Shown: positions 43,759 to 53,178, numbered from the stretch's first letter. The stretch: DNA of 64,000 nucleotides from Streptomyces sp. NBC_01262 (GCF_036226365.1 NZ_CP108462.1:3700501-3764500), one strand, 5' to 3'. The notes: generated by a model from the letters alone, not told the origin. Translations and numbers: made by a program.

Positions 43759-43962
43759 ATGTGCCTGCATCAACCCGCGTGTCCCGCAGCGGACGCGCCC
43801 GATCGCGAAGCGGCTCATGTCGTGGCAGCCCACTCCGAGCAGGGCTGGAGTCTGCTGTGCAACGGCGTCGTTCTTTTCGAGGACAACGGCGAGATCCTGC
43901 CGGACGGCCAGGTGATCCACCCGCGCCGCCCCATTGACGCAAAGGCTCCAGCCGCCGCCTGA
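43759..43962 (+). CDS. DUF5999 family small protein
   Basis: A 67-aa protein starting MCLHQPACPAADAPDREAAH, with two N-terminal Cys and a His that could bind a metal, and the conserved QGWSLLCNGVVLFEDNGEILPDG. I recognise it as the actinobacterial DUF5999 family, usually about 65-70 aa and of unknown role. GAGGTG lies 4-5 nt before ATG. The upstream 260 bases are gene-free and include TCCAC-CTCAA-GTGGA (about 43681-43695), possibly an operator. Confidence 0.85.
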   Translation: MCLHQPACPAADAPDREAAHVVAAHSEQGWSLLCNGVVLFEDNGEILPDGQVIHPRRPIDAKAPAAA

Positions 43963-43990
43963 GCGGTGGCCCGGTCGTGAGGTGATTCCG

Positions 43991-44086
43991 ATGCACCGCA
44001 TACAGATCCGAGTCCGCAAGACCAAGCCGATCGCTCCGCGCGAGCCCGACCTGAGGACGCCCTCCGGGCGCCCCATGCCGTACTGA
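43991..44086 (+). CDS. Possible 31-aa basic peptide
   Basis: ATG 43991 opens a 31-codon frame (MHRIQIRVRKTKPIAPREPD...) with GAGGTG about 7 nt upstream, 28 nt after the DUF5999 stop. It is basic at the start and has no membrane segment. Ribosome site and spacing support it; the short length means conservation would be needed to be sure. Confidence 0.35.
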   Translation: MHRIQIRVRKTKPIAPREPDLRTPSGRPMPY

Positions 44087-44131
44087 CCTGTTGCCGTAAT
44101 GCCCCGTCCCGCCTGCCCCGTCACGCCCGCG

Positions 44132-45121
44132 TCACACAGGAAGCAGCTGGCCCTTGCGGCTCAGCAGGAACTTCTTGAACGCGGCGACCGGCGGAGTGTC
44201 CGGATGCCCGCCCAGCCAGGCCACCCCGATCTCCCGTACGGCGCGCTGCCCGGTCAGTGCCAGCTCGACCACCCCCGGCCTGGGCACTGTCGGCGGCGGC
44301 AGCAGCGCCACGCCGAGCCCGACCGCGACCAGGCCTCGCAGCGTCTCGGCCTCCTCCCCCTCGAACGCGATCCGCGGGCTGAAGCCCGCCTCCGCGCACA
44401 GCGCGTCGAAGATCCGGCGCATCCCGTAGCCCGGTTCCAGCGTCACGAACAGCTCCGTCGCCGCCTCCGCCAGCCGCACCCGCTTCCGGCCCGCCAGCCG
44501 GTGTCCCTCCGGGACCACCAGGCGCAGCCGCTGCTCGTCCAGGCGCCGCGTCACCAGATCCGGGTCGTCCGGCACCGGTGAGGTCAGACACAGGTCCAGC
44601 TCCCCGGCGCGCAGCCGCTCCAGCAGCCCCTCCCCGTACGTCTGGACGAGCTGGAAGCGAACCCGCGGATAGTCGGCCCGGAAGGTGCGCAGCAGCCCCG
44701 GCACGGTCTCCGTACCCAGGGTGTGCAGAAACCCGAACGCCACCCGGCCCGCCTCCGGGTCCGCGTCCGCCCGTACGGACTCCGCCGACCGCTCCACCTC
44801 GGCCAGCGCCCGCTCGACGGATGCCAGAAAACCGCGGCCGGCCGGAGTCAGCGAGACGGTCCGGCCATGGCGGGCGAAGAGGGTCACTCCCAGATCGGCT
44901 TCCAGCCGGACCATCGCCCGGCTGAGCGTCGACTGCGGCATGCCGAGCTGCTGCGCGGCGCGGGTGACGTGCTCATGGCGCGCCACGGCGGCGAACTGCG
45001 CGAGGCGCGGAGCCAGCACGGACGCCCAGGACTCGGCATCCAGCTCCGCGGACTCCGCGGACATGTCTTTTCCGTCACCGTTCGGTGACAGCGACCTCTG
45101 TGACCTCAGCTCATGCGCCAT
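44132..45121 (-). CDS. LysR family transcriptional regulator
   Basis: A 329-aa regulator with a winged helix at about residues 35-95 (LAQFAAVARHEHVTRAAQQLGMPQSTLSRAMVRLEADLGVTLF) and a periplasmic-binding-like sensor domain (about 120-320). Unusually about 35 residues precede the helix-turn-helix. It diverges from an MFS exporter; the 62-bp gap should hold the shared control site, and LysR proteins normally activate the divergent gene. ATG 45121 is the simplest start; a later ATG (MSAESAELD) would remove the extension. Confidence 0.9.
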   Translation of the reverse strand: MAHELRSQRSLSPNGDGKDMSAESAELDAESWASVLAPRLAQFAAVARHEHVTRAAQQLGMPQSTLSRAMVRLEADLGVTLFARHGRTVSLTPAGRGFLASVERALAEVERSAESVRADADPEAGRVAFGFLHTLGTETVPGLLRTFRADYPRVRFQLVQTYGEGLLERLRAGELDLCLTSPVPDDPDLVTRRLDEQRLRLVVPEGHRLAGRKRVRLAEAATELFVTLEPGYGMRRIFDALCAEAGFSPRIAFEGEEAETLRGLVAVGLGVALLPPPTVPRPGVVELALTGQRAVREIGVAWLGGHPDTPPVAAFKKFLLSRKGQLLPV

Positions 45122-45183
45122 GGGAACGATTATCCGTGGTTTGTGCATTGGACGCATGAACGGGCCGGTTCTAGTTTTGTGGC

Positions 45184-46461
45184 ATGCCTGCTGCCGATAC
45201 AGGGGCGTCCGCCATCATTCGCGCGGGCGCCTCCACGCCGTCCTTCGCACCGTCGTCCGCGCTGCCCAAGCTGAGCCCCGGCGGCGCCGGTTACCGCCGC
45301 GCCCTCTACGCGCTCTTCGCCGCGGGCCTCGCCACCTTCGCCCTGCTCTACTCCACGCAGGCACTGCTCCCGGCGATCTCCTCCGGCCTCTCCCTCACCC
45401 CCGCCCAGGCCAGCCTCACCGTCTCGGCGGCCACCGCCGCGCTGGCCGTGTCGCTGCTGCCGATGAGCGCGCTGAGCGAGAAGTACGGGCGTACGGCGGT
45501 CATGACGGCATCGGTCTTCAGCGCGGCGGCCCTGGCCCTGGTCATCCCCTTCGCGCCCGACCTCATCTCGCTGGTCGTCCTGCGGGCCCTCCAGGGCATC
45601 GCCCTGGCGGGTCTCCCCGCCACCGCCATGGCGTACCTCGCCGAAGAGGTCGGCCCCAAGGCCGTCGCCTCGGCGATCGGTCTGTACGTCGCCGGCAACA
45701 GCATCGGCGGCATGCTCTCCCGCGTCGTGACCGGCGCCGTCGCCCAGTACGCCGGCTGGCGCGCGGCCCTCCTGGCGGTCGGCGTCCTGTCCCTCGCCTG
45801 CGCAGTCGCCTTCCGCCTGCTCGTGCCCCCGGCCCGCCATTTCCGCCCCGGCCCGGTCAACCCCGCAGCCCTGTGGCGCACGGTCACCGGCCACCTGGGC
45901 AACCCCCTGCTGCGCCGCCTCTACGTCATCGGCCTGCTCTTCATGGCCGTCTTCGGCGCCGTCTACACCGTGCTCGGCTACCGGCTCGCCGCCGAGCCCT
46001 TCGCCCTCTCCCAGAGCGCGATCGGCCTCATCTTCCTGGTCTACCTCGTCGGCACGGCCGCCTCCGCCGGCTCCGGATTCCTGCTGGCCCGCATCGGACG
46101 CCGCGGCGCCCTCTACGTCGGCGTCGCCCTCGTCACCGCCGGGCTCCTCCTCACCCTCTCCGGCTCCCTGGTCCTGATCCTGACCGGCCTCGTCCTCATC
46201 ACCGGCGGCTTCTTCACCGGCCACGCCGTCGCCTCCGGCGCCGTCAGCCGCACCGCCACCACCGGCCGCGCCCAGGCCTCCGCCCTCTACCTCACCGCCT
46301 ACTACGCCGGCGCCAGCCTCGGCGGCACCGTCGGCGCCTCCGCCTACCACTCCGCCGGCTGGTCCGGCACGGTCGCACTCGCGCTGGCCGCCGTCCTGGG
46401 CATCGCCTGCGTCACCCTGTACGGCACCCGGCAGGCGATGGCCGCCGCGCGGGCCGCGTAA
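45184..46461 (+). CDS. MFS transporter (12-helix, DHA1-like)
   Basis: A 425-aa transporter with 12 predicted helices. Loop 2-3 motif ALSEKYGRTAVM and the helix 5 GNSIGGMLSRVVTGAV pattern match DHA1-type exporters such as the YnfM/arabinose-efflux group. The first 45 residues are an Ala/Ser-rich cytosolic extension. No ribosome site is visible before ATG 45184, suggesting a leaderless message. Probably controlled by the divergent LysR regulator. Confidence 0.88.
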   Translation: MPAADTGASAIIRAGASTPSFAPSSALPKLSPGGAGYRRALYALFAAGLATFALLYSTQALLPAISSGLSLTPAQASLTVSAATAALAVSLLPMSALSEKYGRTAVMTASVFSAAALALVIPFAPDLISLVVLRALQGIALAGLPATAMAYLAEEVGPKAVASAIGLYVAGNSIGGMLSRVVTGAVAQYAGWRAALLAVGVLSLACAVAFRLLVPPARHFRPGPVNPAALWRTVTGHLGNPLLRRLYVIGLLFMAVFGAVYTVLGYRLAAEPFALSQSAIGLIFLVYLVGTAASAGSGFLLARIGRRGALYVGVALVTAGLLLTLSGSLVLILTGLVLITGGFFTGHAVASGAVSRTATTGRAQASALYLTAYYAGASLGGTVGASAYHSAGWSGTVALALAAVLGIACVTLYGTRQAMAAARAA

Positions 46462-46486
46462 GCCGGGTTCCTCGGCACCCCGGGGG

Positions 46487-47185
46487 TCAGGCTTCGCCGG
46501 TGGTGAGATCCAGGAGGTGCCGGGCGGTGCCGGCGGGGTCGACGATCTGGTGCAGATGCTCGCCGGGCAGGTGTGCGACCCGCCAGCCGCGTTCACGCGC
46601 GTCGGTGGCCATGTGGTCGTACGGGGGGCCGAACAGCAGGTAGGAGCAGGGGTGGTCGTCCCAGCCGTCGGGGACCGGGACGCGCTGCTCGTAGTAGGCG
46701 AGCGGCAGCGTGGGCTGCTCGGCGATGGCCTTCTGCCGCAGCGCCGGATCGGAGAACATGGGCGCGATGTCAGCCTCGTCCCACCAGTCGGTCCAGCGCG
46801 GCAGCGTGCCGTTCACCGCCATGGGGCGGAGGAACTCCAGCAGTTCGGGTGTGGCAACGGGGGTCGGTCCGGTGCGGGCCGGTAGCGCGGCGTCGACGAA
46901 GACCGAGCCGGTCACCGGATGGTCGAGCGCCGAGCGGATCGACGGGAGGAACAGACCCGCGTTGCTGTGCGCCACCAGCGTGAGTGGGCTGTCCGTCGGG
47001 ATCTCCCCGAGGTCGTCTCGGACGGCACTGGCGATCCCGGGCCAGAACGGTGGTTCGCCGACGCACACGTGCAGCAGGGAGGGGACGCGCACCCGGTACC
47101 CCGCGGCGGTCAGCTGTTCGGCCACCGGGCCCCAGGTGGACGGGCCCACCGACGGACTGTGTACGAGAACGAAGATCGGTCGCAT
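46487..47185 (-). CDS. Alpha/beta hydrolase
   Basis: A 232-aa serine hydrolase-fold protein: oxyanion loop FVLVHSPSVGPSTWGPV at the start, nucleophile Ser in LVAHSNAGLFLP (first Gly of GXSXG is Ala), Asp in the SYLLFGPPYDHM region and His in PGEHLHQIVDP. No signal peptide. Substrate unknown. It lies downstream of, and convergent with, the MFS gene. Confidence 0.85.
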   Translation of the reverse strand: MRPIFVLVHSPSVGPSTWGPVAEQLTAAGYRVRVPSLLHVCVGEPPFWPGIASAVRDDLGEIPTDSPLTLVAHSNAGLFLPSIRSALDHPVTGSVFVDAALPARTGPTPVATPELLEFLRPMAVNGTLPRWTDWWDEADIAPMFSDPALRQKAIAEQPTLPLAYYEQRVPVPDGWDDHPCSYLLFGPPYDHMATDARERGWRVAHLPGEHLHQIVDPAGTARHLLDLTTGEA

Positions 47186-47265
47186 ATGAGCATGCTGTCG
47201 CCGCGCCAGCGCCGGTCGCGACCGCCTCGGCTGACGGCGAACATCGCCCCAGAAGTAAGCGAACA

Positions 47266-47295
47266 GGCCCGGTGGGCAGTGCCGTCCACCGGGCC
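47266..47295. terminator. Terminator at the end of the nucleoside ABC-cdd-deoA operon
   Basis: Perfect 10-bp stem GGCCCGGTGG / CCACCGGGCC with a 10-nt loop, 7 nt past the deoA stop on the minus strand. Confidence 0.8.
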
Positions 47296-47302
47296 CGCGA
47301 CG

Positions 47303-48580
47303 TCAGGCGATGCGGTCCAGGACGATCGGCTTCGCCTCGTACGCCGTCCCCGCGGGGGAGATCTCGACGCCGCCGTCGAGCGCGGCGAGGGCGTAGTCGA
47401 ACTTCTCCGGGGTGTCGGTGTGCAGGGTGAGGAGCGGCTGGCCGGCGGTGACGGAGTCGCCCGGCTTGGCGTGGATCTCGATGCCGGCGCCGGCCTGGAC
47501 GGGGTCTTCCTTGCGGGCGCGGCCGGCGCCGAGGCGCCAGGCGGAGACGCCGACGGCGTAGGCGTCGAGGCCGGTGAGGACGCCGGAGGCGGAGGCGGTG
47601 ACGATGTGCTGCTCGCGGGCGACGGGGAGAGTGGCGTCGGGGTCGCCGCCCTGGGCGGCGATCATGCGGCGCCAGACGTCCATCGCGGAGCCGTCGACGA
47701 GGGTCTTGGCGGGGTCGGCGTCGGGCAGGCCGGCCGCGTCGAGCATTTCGCGGGCGAGGGCCAGGGTGAGCTCGACGACGTCGGCGGGGCCGCCGCCCGC
47801 CAGGACCTCGACCGATTCGCGTACTTCCATCGCGTTGCCGGCGGTGAGGCCCAGGGGGGTGGACATGTCGGTGAGGAGGGCGACGGTCCTGACGCCGTGG
47901 TCGGTGCCGAGGCCGACCATGGTGGAGGCGAGCTCGCGGGCGTCGGCGAGGTTCTTCATGAAGGCGCCGGTGCCGACCTTGACGTCGAGCACCAGGGAGC
48001 CGGTGCCTTCGGCGATCTTCTTGGACATGATCGAGGAGGCGATGAGCGGGATGGCCTCGACGGTGGCGGTGACGTCGCGCAGCGCGTAGAGCTTCTTGTC
48101 GGCCGGGGCGAGGCCGTCGCCGGCCGCGCAGATGACGGCGCCGGTGTCGCGGAGGACGGAGAGCATCTCGTCGTTGGACAGCAGCGCGCGCCAGCCGGGG
48201 ATGGACTCCAGCTTGTCCAGCGTGCCGCCGGTGTGGCCGAGGCCGCGTCCGGAGAGCTGCGGTACGGCGGCGCCGCAGGCGGCGACGACCGGGGCGAGGG
48301 GGAGGGTGATCTTGTCGCCGACGCCGCCGGTGGAGTGCTTGTCGGCGGTGGGGCGGGGGAGGGAGGAGAAGTCCATGCGCTCGCCGGAGTTGATCATCGC
48401 GGCGGTCCAGCGGGCGATCTCGGCGCGGTCCATGCCGTTGAGGAGGATGGCCATGGCGAGGGCGGACATCTGCTCGTCTGCGACGACGCCGCGCGTGTAG
48501 GCGTCGATGACCCAGTCGATCTGCTCGTCGCTCAGCCGGCCGCGGTCCCGCTTGGTACGGATGACGGAAATGGCGTCCAT
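47303..48580 (-). CDS. deoA: Thymidine phosphorylase
   Basis: A 425-aa pyrimidine nucleoside phosphorylase releasing thymine or uracil and (deoxy)ribose-1-phosphate. The phosphate-binding KHSTGGVGDK (about 80-89), the family signature SGRGLGHTGGTLDKLESI and LDVKVGTGAF are intact, and the C-terminal PYNP domain is complete. It is the last gene of the BMP transporter operon, 14 nt after cdd, so its products enter the mutase-DeoC route encoded elsewhere in the window. Confidence 0.96.
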   Translation of the reverse strand: MDAISVIRTKRDRGRLSDEQIDWVIDAYTRGVVADEQMSALAMAILLNGMDRAEIARWTAAMINSGERMDFSSLPRPTADKHSTGGVGDKITLPLAPVVAACGAAVPQLSGRGLGHTGGTLDKLESIPGWRALLSNDEMLSVLRDTGAVICAAGDGLAPADKKLYALRDVTATVEAIPLIASSIMSKKIAEGTGSLVLDVKVGTGAFMKNLADARELASTMVGLGTDHGVRTVALLTDMSTPLGLTAGNAMEVRESVEVLAGGGPADVVELTLALAREMLDAAGLPDADPAKTLVDGSAMDVWRRMIAAQGGDPDATLPVAREQHIVTASASGVLTGLDAYAVGVSAWRLGAGRARKEDPVQAGAGIEIHAKPGDSVTAGQPLLTLHTDTPEKFDYALAALDGGVEISPAGTAYEAKPIVLDRIA

Positions 48581-48594
48581 GGTAAGTCAGCTTC

Positions 48595-48993
48595 CTAACG
48601 ATTGATCAGGTCTTCTGGGCCGAACGCGTCCGGCAGGACGTCCCGCATGGTGCGGATCCCGTCCGCCATCTCCACGAGCAGTCCGGGACCGCCGTGCTCC
48701 CACAGGAGCTGGCGGCAGCGGCCGCACGGCATGAGCTGATTGCCGGCGCGGTCGACGCAGGTGAAGGCGACGAGCCGGCCGCCCCCGGTGGCGTGCAGCG
48801 TGGAGACCAGCCCGCACTCGGCGCACAGGCCGAGGCCATAGCTGGCGTTCTCCACGTTGCACGCCGAGATGACGCGGCCGTCGTCGACCAGCGCGGCGAC
48901 GCCGACGGGGAACTTGGAGTAGGGGGCGTAGGCCCGGGACATCGCGTCCCGGGCCCGCGTCCGCAGTTCCTCCCAGTCGATGGGAGGCGTCAC
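48595..48993 (-). CDS. cdd: Cytidine deaminase
   Basis: A 132-aa homotetramer-type enzyme turning (deoxy)cytidine into (deoxy)uridine. The zinc site is CAECG (about 57-61) with PCGRCRQ (about 89-95), and the substrate loop VENASYG is present. GTG 48993 overlaps the stop of the second permease by 4 nt, so import and deamination are translationally coupled. Confidence 0.96.
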   Translation of the reverse strand: MTPPIDWEELRTRARDAMSRAYAPYSKFPVGVAALVDDGRVISACNVENASYGLGLCAECGLVSTLHATGGGRLVAFTCVDRAGNQLMPCGRCRQLLWEHGGPGLLVEMADGIRTMRDVLPDAFGPEDLINR

Positions 48994-50270
48994 TTGCCCT
49001 GGCCCTTGCGATAGCGCATACCGTCAGCCTTGGGCATCCTGAGCCGTTGTGCCGACAGGGAGAGCACCAGCAGAGTGACGACGTACGGGGTGGAGCCCAC
49101 GAACTCGTCGGGGACCTCGTCCGTCAGCACGTACCAGACCAGCACCAGGGCGGCGACGCCGACGGCGATCACACCCTGGACGAAGGCCTTCTTCCAGAGC
49201 TTCCACGCCCCCAGCGCGGCCAGCAGCACCACCAGCAGGAGCAGCAGCGCGTGGACGGTGGGGCCGCCGTTGCGCAGCTGGAGGGCGTCGGAGTAGCCGA
49301 AGAGCCCGGCGCCGGTGGCGAGGCCGCCGACCCGCCAGTTGCCGAAGATCATCGCGGCGAGGCCGATGTAGCCGCGGCCGCCGGTCTGGCCTTCGAGGTA
49401 GATGTGCGTGGGGACCATCGCCAGGAAGGCGCCCGCGAGGCCGGCGAGGCCGCCGGAGACGATCACGGCGATGTACTTGTAGAGGTAGACGTTGACGCCG
49501 AGCGACTCGGAGGCGACCGGGTTCTCGCCGCAGGAGCGCAGCCGCAGGCCGAACGAGGTCTTCCACAGGATGAAGAAGCTGCCGACGAACAGGACGGCGG
49601 CCAGCAGCGTCAGCACGGACAGGTCGGTGACCAGGCCGCCGAGGATGCCGGCGATGTCCGAGACGAAGAACCAGCCGTGGCCCTCGATGTCGTGCAGCCA
49701 GTCGGACAGGCCGGGCACGGTGATCGAGGGCAGGCTGTCGACGGGCGGGGACTGCTTGGGGTTGCCGCCCTTGGCGGCGGCTTCGCCGGAGTTGAACCAC
49801 AGCTTGGCGAGGTACTGGGTGGTGCCGAGCGCCAGGATGTTGATCGCCACGCCGGAGACGATGTGGTCGACGCCGAAGGTGACAGTGGCGAAGGCGTGCA
49901 CCAGGCCGCCGGCCATGCCGCCGAGGATGCCGGTCAGAACGCCGATCCAGGGGCTGCTCTGCCAGCCGGCCCAGGCGCCGAAGAAGGTGCCGAGCATCAT
50001 CATGCCTTCGAGGCCGATGTTGACCACGCCGGCCCGCTCGGACCACAGGCCGGCCAGGCCCGCGAGGCCGATCGGCACGGCGAGGCCGAGCGCGGCGCTG
50101 ATCTGTCCCTCGGCGGTGAGCTGGTCCTGGCCCGTGATGATCCGTACGACCGACACGAGGGCCAGCGCGCCCGCGATGATCAGCATGATCATCGGCAGTG
50201 TGAGCCGGCGCTTGCCGCCGGGCGCCTTGGGGGCAGCGGGCGGCGGGGTCTTGGTCATCGTGGCAGTCAC
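48990..50270 (-). CDS. Nucleoside ABC transporter permease 2
   Basis: A 426-aa integral membrane protein of the BPD_transp_2 (branched-chain/sugar/nucleoside) permease family. The core reads ERAGVVNIGLEGMMMLGTFFGAWAG, typical of BMP-type nucleoside importers (YufQ/NupQ-like), with about ten helices. The C terminus has three extra helices beyond the core. It overlaps permease 1 by GTGA and cdd by GTGA. Confidence 0.93.
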   Translation of the reverse strand: MTATMTKTPPPAAPKAPGGKRRLTLPMIMLIIAGALALVSVVRIITGQDQLTAEGQISAALGLAVPIGLAGLAGLWSERAGVVNIGLEGMMMLGTFFGAWAGWQSSPWIGVLTGILGGMAGGLVHAFATVTFGVDHIVSGVAINILALGTTQYLAKLWFNSGEAAAKGGNPKQSPPVDSLPSITVPGLSDWLHDIEGHGWFFVSDIAGILGGLVTDLSVLTLLAAVLFVGSFFILWKTSFGLRLRSCGENPVASESLGVNVYLYKYIAVIVSGGLAGLAGAFLAMVPTHIYLEGQTGGRGYIGLAAMIFGNWRVGGLATGAGLFGYSDALQLRNGGPTVHALLLLLVVLLAALGAWKLWKKAFVQGVIAVGVAALVLVWYVLTDEVPDEFVGSTPYVVTLLVLSLSAQRLRMPKADGMRYRKGQGK

Positions 50271-51379
50271 GCCGCCACCTCCTGCTTGTTCTTGGCCTGG
50301 GCGGCGAGCTCCTCGCCGACCTTCTGCTGCTGGCGCCTGAGCCCGTAACGGCGGACCACTTCGTAGGCGATGACGACGCTCAGGACGATGACGCCCTGCA
50401 TGACGCCGACGATCTCCTTGTCGAAGTCCTGGAAGTCCAGCTGGGTGGAGGTCCGTTCCAGGAAGGCCCACAGCAGCGCGGCGAGCGCGACGCCGATCGG
50501 GTTGTTGCGGCCGAGCAGCGCCACTGAGATGCCGATGAAGCCGACGCCGGCCGGGAACTCGGTGCCGAACTTGTGTGCGTCGTTGAGCAGCGTCGGCATG
50601 CCGACCAGACCGGCCAGGGCGCCGGAGATCAGCATGCTGGTGAGCACCATGCGCTTGACGCTGACGCCACTGGCCTCGGCGGCCGACTCGGACAGGCCGA
50701 CGGCGCGCAGGTCGAAGCCGAAGCGGGTGCGGCCGAGCACGAACCAGTAGGCGATGCCCAGCAGCACGGCGATGACGATGAAGCCGTAGATCTCGCCGTT
50801 CAGCTCACCCATGTCGAAGTTGAACAAGTGGCCCGACGACGGCAGCGGGGTCGTCGCGACCTGGGTCTGGGCCTTGTCCAGGTGGCCGAGCCGGCCGGGC
50901 TGGAGGAAGTAGGCGATGACGTTGGTGGCGATCGCGTTGAGCATGATCGTGGCGATCACCTCGCTGACGCCGCGCTTCGTCTTCAGCAGACCCGCGACGC
51001 CGGCCCACATACCGCCGACCAGCATGGCGACCACGATGATCAGCGGGATCTGCAGGAAGCTCGGCAGCGACACGGCGCCGCCGACGGCCGCCGCGAAGAA
51101 GGCGCCCATCCGGTACTGGCCGTCGACGCCGATGTTGAACAGGTTCATCCGGAAGCCGACGGCGACCGCGAGACCCGCGATGTAGTACGTCGTCGCCTTG
51201 TTGAGGATGTAGACCTGGCTGTCGCTCTTGAAGCCGTAGTCGAACATGATGCTGAACGCGTCGAACGGCTGCTTGCCGGTGACGAGCAGCACCAGGGCCG
51301 TGACCAGGAACGAGACGGCGATGGCCAGCAGGGGGGCCGCGATGGCGAGGAGTACCCGCTCCTTGTCGATCTTCTTCAT
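50267..51379 (-). CDS. Nucleoside ABC transporter permease 1
   Basis: A 370-aa permease of the same family (YufP/NupP-like), with about nine helices and the characteristic VGFRMNLFNIGVDGQYRMGAFFAA and GVSEVIATIMLNAIA segments. The first helix follows MKKIDKERVLLAIAAP. ATG 51379 overlaps the ATPase stop by ATGA. It should pair with permease 2 as the membrane channel. Confidence 0.93.
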   Translation of the reverse strand: MKKIDKERVLLAIAAPLLAIAVSFLVTALVLLVTGKQPFDAFSIMFDYGFKSDSQVYILNKATTYYIAGLAVAVGFRMNLFNIGVDGQYRMGAFFAAAVGGAVSLPSFLQIPLIIVVAMLVGGMWAGVAGLLKTKRGVSEVIATIMLNAIATNVIAYFLQPGRLGHLDKAQTQVATTPLPSSGHLFNFDMGELNGEIYGFIVIAVLLGIAYWFVLGRTRFGFDLRAVGLSESAAEASGVSVKRMVLTSMLISGALAGLVGMPTLLNDAHKFGTEFPAGVGFIGISVALLGRNNPIGVALAALLWAFLERTSTQLDFQDFDKEIVGVMQGVIVLSVVIAYEVVRRYGLRRQQQKVGEELAAQAKNKQEVAA

Positions 51380-52941
51380 CGGTCCTCTCCCCCAGCGTTC
51401 TCGCCGTGCTCCAGGTGGCCGGAGGCGGCACCGGTCATGGCGGAGCCCAACTCTTCGGGGGTGATGGTGGCGGGGTCGGCGTCGGCGACCAGGCGGCCGC
51501 GGTACATGACGCGCAGGGTGTCGGACAGGCCGATCAGCTCGTCCAGGTCGGCGGAGATCAGCAGCACTGCCAGTCCCTCGCGGCGGGCCTCGCGGATCTG
51601 GTCCCAGATCTGCGCCTGGGCGCCGACGTCCACGCCCCGGGTGGGGTGCGAGGCGATCAGCAGCTTGGGCAGATGGCTCATCTCACGGCCGACGATCAGC
51701 TTCTGCTGGTTGCCGCCGGACAGCGAGGCCGCGGTGACCTCGATGCCGGGGGTCCGGACGTCGTACTCGCGCACGATCCGCTCGGTGTCGCGGCGGGCCG
51801 CGGCCGGGTCGAGCAGGACTCCCTTGCTGTTGGGCCGCTCGGTGACATGGCCGAGGATGCGGTTCTCCCACAGCGGGGCTTCCAGCAGCAGGCCGTGCCG
51901 GTGCCGGTCCTCGGGGATGTAGCCGATGCCGTCCTCGCGCCGCTTGCGGGTGGGCGCGTGCGTGATGTCGGCGCCGTCGAGGCTGAGGGCCCCGGCGTCG
52001 GGCGGGAGCATGCCCATGATGGCCTCGACCAGTTCGGCCTGGCCGTTGCCCTCGACACCGGCGATGCCCAGGACCTCGCCCTTGTGGATGGTGAACGAGA
52101 TCCGGTCCAGAACGATGCGCTCGATGCCTTCGAGGTCGAACTCCGCGAGGTGCAGGCCCTCTATGACCAGCATCGGCTCATCGGTGACCGTGGATTCCCG
52201 GGTCTCCGGCGACGGCAGCTCACTGCCGACCATCAGCTCGGCGAGCTGCTTGGTGGTGGTGTGCTTCGGGTCGGCGGAACCGACCGTGGTGCCACGCCGG
52301 ATGACGGTGATCTCGTCGGCGACCGACAGCACCTCGCCCAGCTTGTGCGAGATGAAGATGACGGTCAGTCCCTCGGCCTTGAGCCCGCGCAGGTTGTCGA
52401 ACAGCGCGTCGACCTCCTGCGGGACCAGGACGGCGGTCGGCTCGTCGAGGATCAGCGTACGGGCGCCGCGGAAGAGGACCTTGAGGATCTCCACGCGCTG
52501 GCGGTCGGCGACGCCGAGGTCCTCGACCAAGGCGTCGGGGCGCACCCCGAGGCCGTACGCGTCGGAGATCTCCATGATCTTGGCGCGGGCCTTGCCGCCG
52601 ATGCCGTACAGCTTCTCGCTGCCCAGCACGACGTTCTCCAGGACCGTGAGGTTGTCGGCGAGCATGAAGTGCTGGTGCACCATGCCGATGCCGCGGGCGA
52701 TGGCGTCGCCCGGGTTGTGGAAGGCGACCTGCTCACCGTCGACGGTGATGGTGCCCTCGTCCGGCTTCTGCATGCCGTAGAGGATCTTCATCAGGGTCGA
52801 CTTGCCGGCGCCGTTCTCGCCGATGAGGGCGTGAACGGTGCCTCGGCGCACGGTGATGTCGATGTCGTGGTTGGCCACGACTCCGGGGAATCGTTTGGTA
52901 ATGCCGCGGAGCTCCACGGCATTCGGACTGGACGCTTTGAT
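51376..52941 (-). CDS. Nucleoside ABC transporter ATPase (double domain), possible ATC start
   Basis: A roughly 520-aa protein with two ABC domains, like other BMP-type importers. Domain 1 has Walker A GENGAGKST and signature LGVADRQRVEILKVL; domain 2 has the modified GVEGNGQAEL in place of a Walker A and the signature LSGGNQQKLIVGREM. The start is odd: a perfect GAGGAGAG ribosome site lies 6 nt before an in-frame ATC (52941), giving (M)KASSPNAVELRG, whereas the first ordinary start, GTG 52917, has no ribosome site. I annotate from ATC; the minimal version is 513 aa from 52917. Confidence 0.8.
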   Translation of the reverse strand: MKASSPNAVELRGITKRFPGVVANHDIDITVRRGTVHALIGENGAGKSTLMKILYGMQKPDEGTITVDGEQVAFHNPGDAIARGIGMVHQHFMLADNLTVLENVVLGSEKLYGIGGKARAKIMEISDAYGLGVRPDALVEDLGVADRQRVEILKVLFRGARTLILDEPTAVLVPQEVDALFDNLRGLKAEGLTVIFISHKLGEVLSVADEITVIRRGTTVGSADPKHTTTKQLAELMVGSELPSPETRESTVTDEPMLVIEGLHLAEFDLEGIERIVLDRISFTIHKGEVLGIAGVEGNGQAELVEAIMGMLPPDAGALSLDGADITHAPTRKRREDGIGYIPEDRHRHGLLLEAPLWENRILGHVTERPNSKGVLLDPAAARRDTERIVREYDVRTPGIEVTAASLSGGNQQKLIVGREMSHLPKLLIASHPTRGVDVGAQAQIWDQIREARREGLAVLLISADLDELIGLSDTLRVMYRGRLVADADPATITPEELGSAMTGAASGHLEHGENAGGEDR

Positions 52942-53032
52942 GGCGCACTCTCCTCGCGGGAAAAGAGCGGGGGTAGCTACCGGGAAGGGCTACTTGGGGT
53001 GGTGGTGGCGAACGTATCGCGAGGATCGAACT

Positions 53033-53044
53033 CTACGCGCGTAG
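53033..53044. promoter_or_regulatory. CTACGCGCGTAG operator before the nucleoside ABC operon
   Basis: Perfect 12-bp palindrome about 90 bp before the ATPase start, on the upstream side of the ABC-ABC-ABC-cdd-deoA operon. Confidence 0.8.
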
Positions 53045-53178
53045 CGGTAGTCGGATCCATAGTGGGGCGTGGCCGGAATCAAAAATTAATACGGGTCAAG
53101 GCCTCGCGGATAGGTGGGGTGGGTGAAGAAGCGGGTCGAGGGGCAAGTCTGGCAAGGCGGAGGAGAAGGCGACGCGAT

